Positions 1 through 12,345 of a stretch of DNA of 64,000 bases are shown here, piece after piece. Under the pieces are notes generated by a model that worked only from the letters and a program-made list of their open reading frames with translations, did no database searches and was not told where the DNA came from. Made by a program: the position numbers and the translations under genes. Each line of letters starts with the position of its first letter. Position 1 is the stretch's first letter. Source of the DNA: Bimuria novae-zelandiae CBS 107.79 (Eukaryota; Ascomycota; Dothideomycetes; Pleosporales; Didymosphaeriaceae); contig ML976690.1 of NCBI GenBank assembly GCA_010015655.1, positions 305,503 to 369,502 of the forward strand. Reading direction: 5' to 3'.

Positions 1-572
1 TCTAACACCATTGCCTCTGCTCAAGCTTCCTGTGTCTGCCTGCTCTTCCAACCCGCGCGGTTTAATACTATTGTGACTTACCATCGCTCCGTGACCACTT
101 GCCAGCAAACCCAATGCAAACGGAGCGCCCGCGCACCATCACGGCCGACCGCGAAATCTTCCTCTCCTTTCCAGACTGTTCACACCGCTTTTCACCTGAT
201 GCACCAGCGGTACGTGCAACGACTTTGGCACATCTCTAGCAGGGCACCGCAGTTCACCCGCTTGAAGCGCAGGTGTACCGTGCAACTGCGCGCACACGCG
301 ACTGTCTCCCCGCCAGCACAGCACCTAAACATCACGATCAACTACGGCAATCACTAGCGCAACAACACTACACTTCAAGACTATACACGGCAATAGAGGG
401 TCCCATTCATTTAGCCAGACACGCCTCCTTCCACCATACACACTTTTACGAGGAGCTTTCTGGAGTACCCCGCGAATCAGCCAGTCTTGTTGATAAATTG
501 AAGTTCAAAATTCTGACTTAGCGACCAGCGTGCCGACACCACACACACTGTTGTATCAAACCCGAGTATACG
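1..572. other. 5' flank, no supported gene
   Basis: Normal-GC sequence ahead of the first gene. The short open frames here overlap each other on both strands and show no recognisable protein features. It may include the promoter and 5' UTR of the gene starting at 573. Confidence 0.5.
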
Positions 573-1859
573 ATGTTGCTGCATTGGTTGTTTCCCTCAG
601 GACAAGACGCGGCAAACGCCTCGCTAGCTGAGATGCGTGCTGCTGCTTTGCGCGAGAAGCAAGATATTGAGGGCGGCTCGAGCAGCGAAGAAGCTATCGC
701 CGCCGAGGGAGCGGGCTGTGACGAGAAGACTACCGAGCTCGGCAGCGAGGCACTCTCGGGCGAGTTCACTGTCCTGTGGCCGTCGTCGCCTGTGAGCAAG
801 CGGGCTGTTGATCACGGCGCCGCCTCCGCAGACGACGACATCCCGCGCGCAGCCAGCGCGCCGCCGACCCCCCAATCCTTCGATACCGCGGCTGCAAGCG
901 TCAATTTCTTCTTCAACGAAGAAAACAACCCCTGGCAAGACCGAGACCAAGACTCAGCCGACAGCGACACCCTCGTCGTCCAGCTCGGCCAGCCCTATCT
1001 CGAATACAACAACGGCAACCTCCCCCGCGCGCCTATCCTCGGCGTCTCCCACACCGGCGAACTCTGTCGACAAGAACCCTCCAACACACTCAGCGTCACG
1101 AACCTCAAACGCAAATTCGACGCCGCGACCGAATCCCTCACCGACGAACTCTCTTCCCGCATCAACGCCGCCACCGCCGGGCTCGACATTCCCGCGCTCG
1201 CGGGCTGCGTGACGGACCCGATATTCCGTCTCCCCAACAAGCTCTCCGCGATTGGGAAGGCGTGTAAGCGCGGATACCAGTATGTTGATAACAATGCTTC
1301 CAAGCCGGAGTTTTTGGAGAAGAGGAAGAGGCGCCGGTCAAACCAGGGTGAGGGCGATTACGAGTTCATGACCGGTATGAAGGACGCCCATCGCAAGTTT
1401 GCGCATGAGATGGCGGCGAGGGTGAGGGAGGCGCTGGAGGAGCAGGGTATCTGCGAGGGTTGGATAGTTGGGTATTTTCGGGCGGAGTTGGAACGTGTGT
1501 TGGTAAGTTTTCTTTCTTCTTTATCCCCTCCTTTCATCACATCAACTTTCCCGTAAGGGCGCAGGCTAACGCAGGGGCAGGAGCGGTTCTACCTCGAGAA
1601 CATCGACGCCGCCATCGACGTGACGGAGATCATGACCGCGGAACCGCGCTGGACTGCTGGCGAGGACTGCTTCGAGCTCGAACTGGAGGCGCTGTGGGCC
1701 ATGCCAGGTGATCCGCATTTTGCGAATTTTCGAGCGGAGCCGGTGGGGTTTGCGCTGCCGGAGACGCTTTGTAAGGTTGGGGCTGAGGAGTATCGGAGGC
1801 GCAGCACTGCGAATGCCACCGACGACGTCAACATCAGCACCTACACCACTACTACCTAA
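573..1859 (+). CDS. hypothetical protein with basic nuclear-localisation-like cluster, two exons
   Basis: I do not recognise the product. Exon 1 is 573-1502 and exon 2 is 1581-1859. A 78-bp phase-0 intron (GTAAGT...CAG, 1503-1580) joins them into 402 aa. The first half is acidic and low in complexity. A predicted-helical central part follows, with a lysine/arginine run (EKRKRRRS, near residue 250) that looks like a nuclear localisation signal. The C-terminal part is acidic with aromatic residues. The frame does not lose coding character at the TAA at 1857-1859: an acidic stretch continues in the same frame. The stop may therefore be recent or the annotated end wrong. Real coding is well supported by the open frame, the clean intron and codon bias. 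Function is unknown. Confidence 0.7.
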
Positions 1860-2057
1860 GAGGACACCGATGGCGATGATTTCATGGCCACCGACTCTGA
1901 GGAGAACGAAGAAGGGCGAAAACTAGGTGAGGATATCAGGAGATCGCGTCGATGTCATCGCGATGGTCATCCCTCCATTGGTCGATACCCGTTGCGTACC
2001 CGCTTGCTTAGTCTCACCTCTGGTCAGGGATTCATTTTCTCATCTTCATCTCTCTAG
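1860..2057 (+). other. in-frame coding-like extension after the stop of the preceding gene
   Basis: Directly after the TAA, the same frame stays open for 65 codons to a TAG at 2055-2057. Its first third is strongly acidic and hydrophilic (DGDDFMATDSEENEE), like the upstream protein. The rest looks less coding. This could be a former C-terminus cut off by a nonsense mutation, stop-codon readthrough, or chance. Confidence 0.35.
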
Positions 2058-2510
2058 CGTGTTTTCAAGAAAACCTTGGAGGGATTGCCTTCCTGTTTGG
2101 TCGCATGATACCCCGAAATCTTTTGCACTTGGATAGAATGGAATGTAGACAGAAAAGCCAATGTAATATTTAATGAAGTTGTTCCTCCAAATGCGGATAG
2201 GATTGAATCGTAATGCAAAGTTTAAAGTCAGGTCATCGACCGCGATCACCTTCTGGCTGTGAGCATGCTGCCGAGGTCTGTTCAAATGTCGATGAGATGA
2301 AGTGAGGTGAAGGAAGTGGGGTTGAAGTGGACCCTGCAGTGCGGCTCTGCGCCAAGGCTCGACGCGACGCGTGGGGCAGGGATGTTTGTTTAGAGCCCTC
2401 AAGTGCTCTTTCCCTCTGTGATCTCATGGTCAGCCCAAAACAATACCATCCGACGCCGATGCAGAACCCGGACACTGACGATCGCTAGACCTTCTCTTCC
2501 CCCGCCGCCA
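2058..2510. other. intergenic region between the first gene and the GT90 gene
   Basis: I see no gene here. The last part should hold the promoter and 5' leader of the GT90 gene. An in-frame ATG-less extension upstream of 2511 exists but lacks membrane-protein character. Confidence 0.4.
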
Positions 2511-5500
2511 ATGCAGCCGGCGGCTTCCCTCATTGCGGACCATGCGCGCAAGCACCACCACCACTTCGTTCCGCTGCTCTTTACCGTCCTCGCCGCAACC
2601 GCCAATGTTCACGGCCCGGTCCGGCACCAGTTGCTTATAACTTCGGTTTCGTGGGTGGCTGTGTGCGTATTTGCATTGCTACGGGCTGGAATTAGGACAC
2701 CGGATGCGGTTCAGCAGAGGACAAGCTGGCTGGCTGGCGGCTTTCTGGCACTGGCACAGATATGCGACAGGGCAGCGTGCGACAAGGAGGGTATCTGGGC
2801 AACGAAGGTATCTACGGCTAATATCACATGTCAAAACATATTCTTATGGTATAGGGCTTCCTTCCTCTACTGATTGTCTTCCTGTCCGAGAACGACGTAC
2901 TTTCGAAACACCTTGCACTGCCAACCCACGTCCTTTCCGCCGATGCCTCAAAAGAAGGTGCTGCAAACGCAGAGCAGCAAGTCCAATCGCCGTCATACCG
3001 TTTGCTAGTCGTTCTCGTCGTCTCCGCTAGCCTCGCGCTATCGACACATTTCACCGCACCTGTAACAGTCGCCCTCGGCGTCAGTAGTGTCATATTCACT
3101 GCCGTCGGCCTTGTGCTCTTCGAGCGTACTTTGAAGTCAGCCGGAAACGATGATAGCGTTAGCAGGTCACCGCAAGCAAGCGCCAATGGCAACTCATCAC
3201 GCGACAAGCCCAGTGACGAACCTACGAGGAAGGGGCAGCTTGTTGCTCTGAGGGATGTCGCTGTCGTCATGGCTCTGGTGTGTGGTCTGGCTGCTTACCT
3301 CATCGAGCCGCGTATAACTTCGGATACCATCTCGTGGGAGCCGGTATACCGTTTCGGAGGTGGATCCGTGAAGGCGGTGCGTCATTACAGGACGGTGCAG
3401 CTGATCCTCGTGCTCATTCCTGTCAATATACTTACGAACGCATTAATGTTTCTCATAGTAAGTACTACTCTCCCATCTCGGCCATGTCTACTGTCGAAAT
3501 GATTGCTTTCCCCCCTACTCCCACGTCTTCTGACGTGGAAATGATGGGGTCCTGACGATAGGTTCCTGTGACTTGGCGCCGTATCTTGTCGCTAACCAAA
3601 TCGACAAATAACAATTACCTGCTTTTGATTTGTCCCTTACTGACTCTTTCTAGCTTTCACGTCAAGATGTTCTCCTTACTTCTTGTCAGTATTTATCTGC
3701 ACACGTGTGCGCCAGATTAAGCCTCTGCGCCTCTTTCTCCGCTATCTGGTTCACGTTTATATACGGGGTTTCCGCTTTTGCGCTCCTTTCTAGTAATACT
3801 GCATCTTCATCATACGCCGATATACGAAGTTCGTTACGACTTAGACGAGGTCTGTTCGGTGTCACGGCGCTTTCGGTTGCTTTTATTTCCTTGCAGAGTG
3901 CTTTCAAAACGCAATACGGTCTACCACAGGGACCACTAGCCGCCATACATACCTCTCCTCCTGCAAGCCCTTACGGACCGGTCCAAATGGACCTAACCAA
4001 CGGGCACCCCGCTTCGCAGCTAATAGAATCTGCTGAGAAGGACTTTCGAGACCTGCTCGACAGACAGTCTAAGACCCTGGGTGAAGCGGTAGCGGAGTAC
4101 CGCCGACGCAATGGAATCGCGCCGCCTCCACATTTTGACAAGTGGTATGAGTTCGCTGTTCGCAATGGAGTCGTACTCATCGATGAGTTTGACACCATCA
4201 CACAATCTCTGTTGCCGTATTGGAGTCTGAAGCCTTCGACCATCAGGTCGCGAATACGAAATGCTCTTGGCCACGAGGATAATGCGTTGATCGCCATCAT
4301 AATACGTGGTGGTAGCGTCGTCAAAGCAGAGGGTGAGCCTGAGTGGCAACGCGAGGCTACCGCAGGCATGATGGAGAAGTTTGTGCAGTATCTTCCAGAT
4401 ATGGATCTGGGCTTCAACATCCATGACGAACCACGAGTTGTCGTTCCCAACGATCATCTCTCGGCTATGGTTGCCAAGGCGCAGGATGTCCTCTCCGCAA
4501 TCGCGAAGAAGGATCAGCCCAGAAATAGCTTTTCTCCTCGGCCATCGGATGTCAACAGCGGGCATCGAATTGAGGAGGTGAGCTACAGTCGATTCAATAG
4601 ATTTGCCCATCAGCAGACGTGGACTCACTCTCGCCTTTCCTGTCCAGCAAACAGCCAGGCGCAGCAATTTGAAGATCAAGTCCCAGATAACCTGACCACG
4701 TACGCTGCTGGGCCTCTCAACTACGTTCTCAATCAGACTGCCTTCACCGACATCTGCAACTCACCCTCATTTTCCGGAACGTTCGGCTTCTTCGAGCGCC
4801 CCAATGCCTTTAGCATCATCCACGAACTAACCCCTATCTTCTCCCAATCGAAAATCTCAAGTTTCCAGGACATCCTCTATCCAAGTCCGTGGTACTGGTT
4901 CGGCAAAGTAGGCTACGACGACTGGCACGACACAACCTGGGAGAACAAAACGAACAGCCTCTACTGGCGGGGCTCCACGACCGGCGGTTTCAGCCGCAAA
5001 GGCGGCTGGCGCCGCCAACACCGTCAGCGCATCGTTCGCCGCCTCAACGCCCTCGACAAAGCCAACATCTCGGTCCCCGTCACCTTTCCCGCCGGCACTT
5101 CCCCAACCGCAGCACATGAAATCAAAGAAGTTGACCGTACTTCGTACAAGGCCCTCGTCGACGTCAAGTTCAGCTCCATCGGCCAATGCGACCCCGGCGA
5201 CTGCGATGCACAAAGGGAGTTCTTCACTCTCGCCGAACACGCTGACGGCCAGGACGCGTGGTACTACAAGCACCTCCTCGACATGGACGGCAACGCTTTT
5301 TCCGGTCGCTTCTACGCGTTCCTCAAGTCCCGCAGTTTGACGTATAAAATGGCGGTGTTTAGAGAGTGGCATAGTGAGTGGCTGCTTCCGTGGGTGCATT
5401 ATATCCCGCTGAGTCTGATTGGGGACGAGCATCTTGATCTCGTGAGATGGTTTTCGGGTGGGAAGGGTGAGCAGGAGGGGAATGATAAGGGGAATGGGGA

Positions 5501-5666
5501 TAGTGAGGGGGAAATGAAAGCGAGAGAGATTGCGGAGAGGAGTTCGGAGTGGGCGGGCAAGGCGCTGAGGAATGTGGATTTTGAGGCGTGGTTTTTTAGG
5601 CTACTTTTGGAGTATGGGAGGGTGGTGGATGAGGGGAGGGAGGGTATTGGGTATCCAGGGCCTTAG
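2511..5666 (+). CDS. GT90 / CAP10-type glycosyltransferase with multi-pass membrane N-terminus
   Basis: Three exons: 2511-2807, 2855-3457 and 3654-5666. Both introns are phase 0 (47 bp starting GTATCT, and 196 bp GTAAGT...CTAG with a CTGAC branch-like site), giving about 970 aa. Residues 1 to about 380 contain eight or nine hydrophobic segments. The C-terminal half carries GT90 (PF05686, CAP10-like) signatures: YWRGSTTGG near residue 736, a GDCDAQREFF block, and LDMDGNAFSGRF followed by the conserved KSRSLTYKMAVFREWHSEW block near 840-870. The family includes cryptococcal capsule proteins and protein O-xylosyl/glucosyl-transferases, which act in the Golgi or secretory pathway. The acceptor here is unknown. 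The ATG was chosen because the first membrane segment follows within 20 residues. The C-terminal tail is glycine/glutamate rich. Confidence 0.85.
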
Positions 5667-6347
5667 GATATCTGATGCCCAACGAAGATTGTGGAGAGGC
5701 GTTTTTGGGTGGGGGATTGGGATTATACGGGTGTATGAACGATTCAAGGTATGGGAAGAATATGAATACGATGGTGTTTGGCACAGTGAGGGGGGGTTTT
5801 TTTTTCAGGAAGTATGATGAGGGTGTATGGTGGAGGAGATGAGGCGGCGCGAGGTAAGTTGAGCCGAGGCTGTGGAGTATGTTGCATGACGGCAGACACG
5901 TCTACTGTACTATCCTGGTACTTTGCCTTGACACCGTACTCTGGGGTTCATTGTGCGCCAGTAATCGCGCGCATACCACCGTATTACCACGGACGTAGCA
6001 TCGTTCCATCTCGATGACAATGAATCCGCCTCATCTCAATACGAAGGAAGATCGCGAGCTTGGTCCTTCACTCAAGCCATACCTGGCTTCAGCATCACGT
6101 ACCTCGATAAAACGCGGTCGGGCGTGCGCTCATTGACCAACTGGTTCATGGAGCAGACGGTAGGGCAGGACGCGCGTAGGTCGTGGGTCTGGGTCGCCGG
6201 AGCTGTGCACGCAGATACGCGCTGCGGTTGCGGATGTTTCTTCGCCAGGGAATGTGTGGTGCGGGGAAGAGATGGGGATGTGGAATGTGTGTGGGATGAT
6301 CAGATGGGGTAGGGTGGGTGGTGCGATGGAGGCGAAAGGAGAAAATG
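5667..6347. other. intergenic region left of the copia element
   Basis: No gene is supported. A weak coding-like stretch on + from about 6015 (starting MNPPHLNTKEDRELG) is broken by stops at once and may be a gene relic. The last five bases (AAATG, 6343-6347) are the left target-site duplication of the adjacent copia element. Confidence 0.4.
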
Positions 6348-6540
6348 TGTCGCGGTGAGCAGAGCTGGACAGTACGCAGGGAAATTGAAGGATTGAACTG
6401 AGGTTGTACTATCTAGGAACTACAGAAGATATAGGTGCGCAGGCACAAACAACACTAGTCCTGGATAGGTGGAAGGTAAGTCGCAACCATGCCAAGGTAA
6501 GAGCAACTATCTTGTAAGGTAAGGGCCATAAACCGTGANN
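6348..6540 (-). repeat. copia LTR, left (3' LTR); last 2 bases fall in the N gap
   Basis: Aligns over 193 positions with the right LTR (11715-11907). The copy runs to within two bases of its expected CA end, where the run of Ns begins. Confidence 0.9.
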
Positions 6541-6548
6541 NNNNNNNN
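6539..6548. other. assembly gap of 10 N inside the LTR
   Basis: Ten Ns interrupt the left LTR. The sequence after the gap (6549-6643) repeats the last 95 bases of the LTR, including the TGACA terminus. The right LTR has no such duplication, so two contigs that both ended in the LTR were probably placed side by side rather than overlapped. Confidence 0.9.
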
Positions 6549-6643
6549 CAAACAACACTAGTCCTGGATAGGTGGAAGGTAAGTCGCAACCATGCCAAGG
6601 TAAGAGCAACTATCTTGTAAGGTAAGGGCCATAAACCGTGACA
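6549..6643 (-). repeat. second partial copy of the copia LTR, probable scaffolding duplicate
   Basis: Identical to the 3' 95 bases of the copy before the gap and directly followed by the internal polypurine tract. See the gap entry. Confidence 0.8.
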
Positions 6644-9600
6644 CACCCCCTAGCTGGCGTAGACTTAAAGGTCAGTAAGTCAACGATAGCTAATTAGTAT
6701 TAGTGTATATAGAGGGCGTTAAGATTGTCCCTATTAACCTAACGCAGTCCTTTTAGGCGCTTAGTAATATTAATAAGGCTAAGTTAGCAGATAAACTCTA
6801 TAAACTTCTGCTTAGGTAGAATCTTCGTGAGTCTATCGGCAGGCATATGGTTAGTAGGGACCTATTAGACGTTAATACAAGAGGCTTTAACTTCCTATCG
6901 AATCTAAAGCTAGTGGATATCGACATGTTTGACTTTTATATAGAGTTTATCTTATTACTTAGTAATAATACCAACAGTCTGCTAATTATCACACTAGATA
7001 GTAGGTGTATAATTAAGAGTAAGATTAATGCTAGTAAAGAAACGCATCTACTCCTTTATTTATAAGGTAGCGAGTAAAAGTAAGAGTAGTTTAGACTTTA
7101 TAGTTAATTTTATAATTATGCGCTGCACTGTTAACTTCTAGTTAATTATTAGCCTACTAAACTTAAATGCGTAACCTTAAGAGCTCTAATAAGTCTTAGG
7201 TTTATTAGCGTATAAGGCGTTAGATAATTTAAAGAAGAGAGGATCGCGGTATATTAGATTATTAAAGAGATACTTAGCCACGTCTTGCGTGCTAGCAAAG
7301 GCTTTAAGAGTAAGAGCCTTTGTGCTAAGCAAGTAGCGCCAGGTCTAGCGTATCTTTAAGACGTAAGACTGTCCTAGGTTAATAAGATAGCAAGCAAACA
7401 CAACGTGTGTTTAAGCAACGTTAGATCTGCCCTAGATAGCGATGTATGCAAGTGAGCTAACTAGTTATTAATAGAGCTTTATTTAAGCAATATTAGGCTC
7501 CTTAGTAGACTATAGTAGCTAGTTCTTTATAAGTAGGATGTCTAGAGCCTTGCCTATAGCCTTAATACTAAATTAAGCGCACACCTTATCGATGAAGGCG
7601 TCTTAGACTAGCTAGGTCTTGTGCAACGCTCGATCGCGGACGATATGGATTCTAAGAAACCAGGTAAGGTCTCCTATAGATTTGATATTGTATAGGTCCA
7701 CCAGATTCTTCTTAAAGGGCCTGTGGAGATAGGCGTTTGATTAATAAAATGCTATAATAATGTCGTTAAGGTAGATAAATAGGATAAGCCAGCGGCTCGT
7801 GTACAAGTAAGGAAAGCCTTTAACTAGCTTTAGACCTAGCTTAATAAGCTGTTGGCGTAGCTTGTTATACCATAGTAGTAATAACTCCTTTAGGCCGTAT
7901 AGGGCGCGGAGCACTAGCATAATCTCGCCTTTAGTATAGCAAAATAGCTTAGGTGTTTTAGCGTATAGCTTCCAATTAATCTTAGCGTTTAGGAAGGCAG
8001 TAGGAATATTATACTACTTTAGCTTTAGATTAAAGTAATTAGCAATTATAATAAAAGCGCGAAAGTTACGGATTATAAGTATAGCAGCGTACGTATTATT
8101 AAGTAGAGCTTAAAGATCTCCTTAAATAACAAGTTAAGCCTTAAACCGTGAGAGGTATCTATCTCCGTTAATCTTGTACGTAAATACCTACATTAATAGT
8201 AGCACCTTAGCGTCTATAGTGGCCTTTATTTTTATAGTCTTCTTAAAGACTCCTTTAGCGCGTAGAGCCTGCTATTTAACCTCTATAGCGCGTCGGAATT
8301 AATTACTAAATATATGTATATTAAGCTGCTTTACTGCCTTAGGTAAAGGTGGCAGCTAAGACTAATAGATTCTTAGTATTTTATTTATAGTAGGTATAGT
8401 GCGAATCTCGGTCGAGAATGCACGGAGATAGTTAACAAGAAGTATAGCTCCTAGCGCTATAGTGTATATATAAATTATAAAGTTATTAAGATCTTTCTGC
8501 TTTCGATTGCGTTTACCAGTGAGGATAAGACTTGTATTATTTAGATCTAGATTAACATCTTGTAGAGCTCTCTCGCCGCGTTAGCGATAGCCCTTAGGTA
8601 CTTTATTACTTTTAGGAGTCTAATTACTTGTAGCAGTAGACATTATAGGTCTAGGGGTAGGTAGCTATTACTGTGTTAATTTAAATGCGTTATTAGTCTG
8701 TTCACCCCCTACCTAGGAGCCTACAGCTCCTAAAGCTAAGGTCGTAGGTGTTTCTGCTAGGCAGCGACGTTGACAAGTAGTTAATAAATCTTTAATATTA
8801 ATATTATATTAATGTTCCTCTAGGTATTTAAGTAGTTTGATTATTTCCTTAAGCACTAATTCTGACGGATACCTATCTATCCTATTAAAGAAGAGTATAG
8901 GCTTAAATATAACATCGCGTGTGACGATAATAGTATCCTTTATAGGTAGCTATATGCGGAAGATATTAGTGCCTTAGTAGCTAACGAGGTGGCTAATAAG
9001 AGTGCGCGATTTAAGCTTATTAGTAGCTCTTAGATCGCGATTATAGATATAGGCGTGATAGCTAATAGACCTTATATAAGCGATAAGTGGCTTTCGTCCC
9101 CATATAACCTCGTACGGCGTCTTCCAGCCTAGTGCTTCTGTGGGCGTGTGGTTGAGGATGTACGCGGTAGTGCGATACATCTTATGTAATAGGTTCTTTA
9201 GTAGTTTGGCGTGTATGCGCATAGCGCAAGCTCGCTATATAAGTACTTTACTAGCACGTTTAATAAGTCTATTTAGTTCCTTTATTCTAGCAGGTGCTGG
9301 CTTATACAGCATACCTAGCTCTTCTATTATATTAATAAGGTTATTTCTAAATCCTCTCTTATTGTCGCACTAAATAGCGACTACGTTAGCGTTATATACA
9401 CGCTGGATCCTGCGGATTAAGGACATAAACTAACGTATAAGGGTTATCTTGTCTTTTCGCTTAACTGTGGCGATTTTATGCCACTTTAAGTACTTATTTA
9501 TAGAGTGCAGGGCGTACTTGCTGCCGTTAATATACTCCTCTCTTATAGGGATAATGTAGATAAGGTCTATTACAATTTAATAGAATAGTTTTTGTGCGCG

Positions 9601-11714
9601 GCTCTCGGCCGGGCGCCTTAAAATAATATAAGTTATTTAAGTCTTAATATATATCTTATATTAACAGTCCATGTGTTCTCCAGTTAATTAAACACCTTTA
9701 ACGTTTAATTTAAGATAGTTAACTACTTTCTAGCCTAAATAGGCCTAGATATAATAAGCAGCACGCTAATTAATAACGTTAGTAGGCTTTAGCGCGTATA
9801 ATAGGCAGTATAATACCCTAAACGTACTTAATAGTAAGCGTAGAAGCGATAGCGGCGGTCGATGTAACGGTTTAGTATCTATTAGCTAGTGGCCTCTATT
9901 ATACTTAAGTTAGGCAATAACGTTTGATGGTTAGCGCATATACAGGACATTACGGCTAGAGTTAAAATAGATAAACTCTATACGGCAGCGAGCAAGTCCT
10001 AACAAGCTTATAAAAATGCCTTTAATATATACGACATGCGTTAACTCTAGCGTTTATGTCTTATATAGTGTTTAAGCGACGAGTTCTATCGTGCCCTAAG
10101 CTATAATTAAAATTTAGCTATTACTAGCGTAAACATAGTAACGTTGCGGATTGTCGTTTATCCTCTTCTAGCCATGCCATAACTCTGTATTAATAACGTA
10201 GGTGTTTAACCCTAGATTAACAATCTATTAGTTAAAGAGCTTAGCCTTATTAGCGTTGTCTTTAACTATTACTATAAGCTCTCCGTTAGGCTCAGCGTTG
10301 TTATCTAATGTAATTATTTTTAAATTGTTGTTCGATTATTCTTTAAGAGATTCAAGAGATTTGGGCTCGAAAGAATCGGCTTAATCGATACTAATATGTG
10401 ATAGGCTAGTAATTACTATAAACGTGTTATTATTCTTAGCAGGAGGATTGCTATTATTAACTTATAGTAATTTAGTATTTTAAGGTTATTAGGCTACTTA
10501 CTTCCTAAGAGTAGTCTTAATGCGTGTATTAATCTTAAAAGTTTTTTTTATACTTTCTTAACCTTGCGTATAGCCTTAGCTATAGGCTAATAGTCCTTCG
10601 GACGTTATAGGTAGTGTAGGTTAAGAATAAAGTAGTTAGTGTACTAATGCTTCTTTCTATAGATATAGTTTCTAGGTAGCTTATCTTAGTTACGGCTGCT
10701 ACCGCGATTACCTTTTATAGGCTGTAGATTAACTTGCTTTACGACTCTAAGCTTAGTAGTGGCTATTACTAGGCCTGTTAAGTGTGGCTTGGTGCGTCGT
10801 AGATATGTAGTTATCTCGGCGACGTACGTCTCTAGAGATACTATCTTGATAGTAGTGCCTCGCGTTTTATACTTAAAGATCTCGCGTAGGCAAGAAGTGG
10901 CGTATTCTTAATTAATTACCTTATAGGTAATAAGGAAGTCCTCCTATAGTTAATTACTATTAGTCTTAGGCAAGCTAATAGCCTTGCCCTAAGCTATAAT
11001 ATATACCTAGTCTAATAGCTATTACTTAATCTTCTTTGCAGCTCGTGGCGTAGTCTTAAAAGTATTATACTTATTAGTAAGCTTACGGCGACGTGTCGCG
11101 TCTATAAGGTAAAAGAACTTCTTAAGTATAACTAGTTAATTATACGGGGTATCGTGATTCTTAATTAGGTGTATATAACGTATAGTAATTATCTTACTAA
11201 TATTTATATTTAAGTTAGCTAGTACCTTTACTTAAGTATAATACTTAGTACGGCAGCGTTCCTATTAATTATATTCTTATTAATAGGAATCTTAATTATT
11301 AGTAGATAAGTAAGAGAGTCTAGTAGCTTTAAGCTTATAATTAGTAAGTTAAGGCTTAAGAGGCTCTTATAGCTTATGGAGAGTCTCCTTTGCTATATTA
11401 GGGTTAATGTATTACTAGAGGCTATGTTAATTGGCGACGTCTTAGCGAATAAATAACTAGGTAAACTAGTTATCTAGTGTGTTTAGGACGATAGTGACTT
11501 GCGTCATAGCAAGGTCGAACTTAGTAGCTATTACAGAGGCTATAGTCGACAGTATTTAATAGATCTAGGCAGAGATCCTAGTATGTGCGCCGTAGGGATG
11601 CGCAAGTAAATAGGTGCGTCGTAAAGAACGCGGTACAGCGACGTGCGACTTGTAAGTAGAGTAACGTTATAATAGTAGGTAAGAATAATCCTAGGTGTAA
11701 GCTAGGCTTATAAC

Positions 11715-11907
11715 TATCGCGGTAAGCAGAGCTGGACAGTACGCAGGGAAATTAAAGGATTAAACTAAGGTTGTACTATCTAGGAACTACAGAAGATATA
11801 GGTGCGCAGCCACAAACAACACTAGTCCTGGATAGGTGGAAGGTAAGTCGCAACCATGCCAAGGTAAGAGCAACTATCTTGTAAGGTAAGGGCCATAAAC
11901 CGTGACA
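11715..11907 (-). repeat. copia LTR, right (5' LTR)
   Basis: 193 bp. Differences from the left copy are transitions of the RIP type. It is followed by the right target duplication AAATG. Confidence 0.92.
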
Positions 11908-12345
11908 AAATGGGAGGAAGAAGGACGTGCGGTGAAGAATGGAAGTGGATGGACGATTCGATTTGGACAACTGGGCAGGTGACTGCCTCTGTCCTAGAGT
12001 GTGATGTGGTCCCAAGGCGTAGATGCTGCCGCCAGTTATATGTACAGTCACTTGCAAAAACACGGGCGGGCCTTTGAAACTGAACACACGTGCAGTAGAT
12101 GGTAGGATTTTCATGGCAACATCTTCTTTCCTTTTTGATTATTCTAGTCTAAGAACTTGGCTAGGGCAGTCAGCTATCTGCTTGAGTGCCCTTGAGACCT
12201 TGCCACATTAGACTCCGAACCTTCTTTGCGATTGACCATCGTAGTATCCAAGGTTCACTTCGTGACGCTTATGGTCTTTGAACGCCGCTCTTGTGGTACT
12301 TCGTGTAAAGACCGATGGTGAGACGGTGATTGTCCCCCCACGATC

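Larger units (their letters stand above)
6348..11907 (-). mobile_element. Ty1/copia LTR retrotransposon, full length, RIP-degraded
   Basis: The element has LTRs at both ends and a perfect 5-bp target duplication, AAATG (6343-6347 and 11908-11912). LTR termini are TGTCGCGG...CCGTGACA; the right copy reads TATCGCGG, a G-to-A change. The minus strand is the sense strand. A polypurine tract (complement of CACCCCCTAGCT) abuts the left LTR at 6644. A primer-binding-like sequence, complement of CTAGGCTTATAA, lies next to the right LTR. Copia integrase sequence is readable at 8974-9222 (RTTAYILNHTPTEALGW, GRKP). The RT active-site region reads as a degraded IYLNDIIIAF near 7743-7789. The INT before RT order is diagnostic of copia. 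Stops are everywhere and CpA/TpG is depleted, so it cannot be autonomous. Confidence 0.93.

Noticed and set aside
808..1303. Pro/Ser/Thr-rich plus-strand and antisense frames inside the first gene
   Set aside because: Out-of-frame shadows of a GC-rich coding exon.
4020..5432. Long minus-strand open frames (219 and 191 codons) across the GT90 gene
   Set aside because: They lie antisense to a gene with clear family motifs and have no recognisable composition; codon-bias shadows.
6015..6340. Possible gene right of the GT90 gene
   Set aside because: The frame is broken by two stops within about 60 codons, and no splice pair repairs it convincingly.
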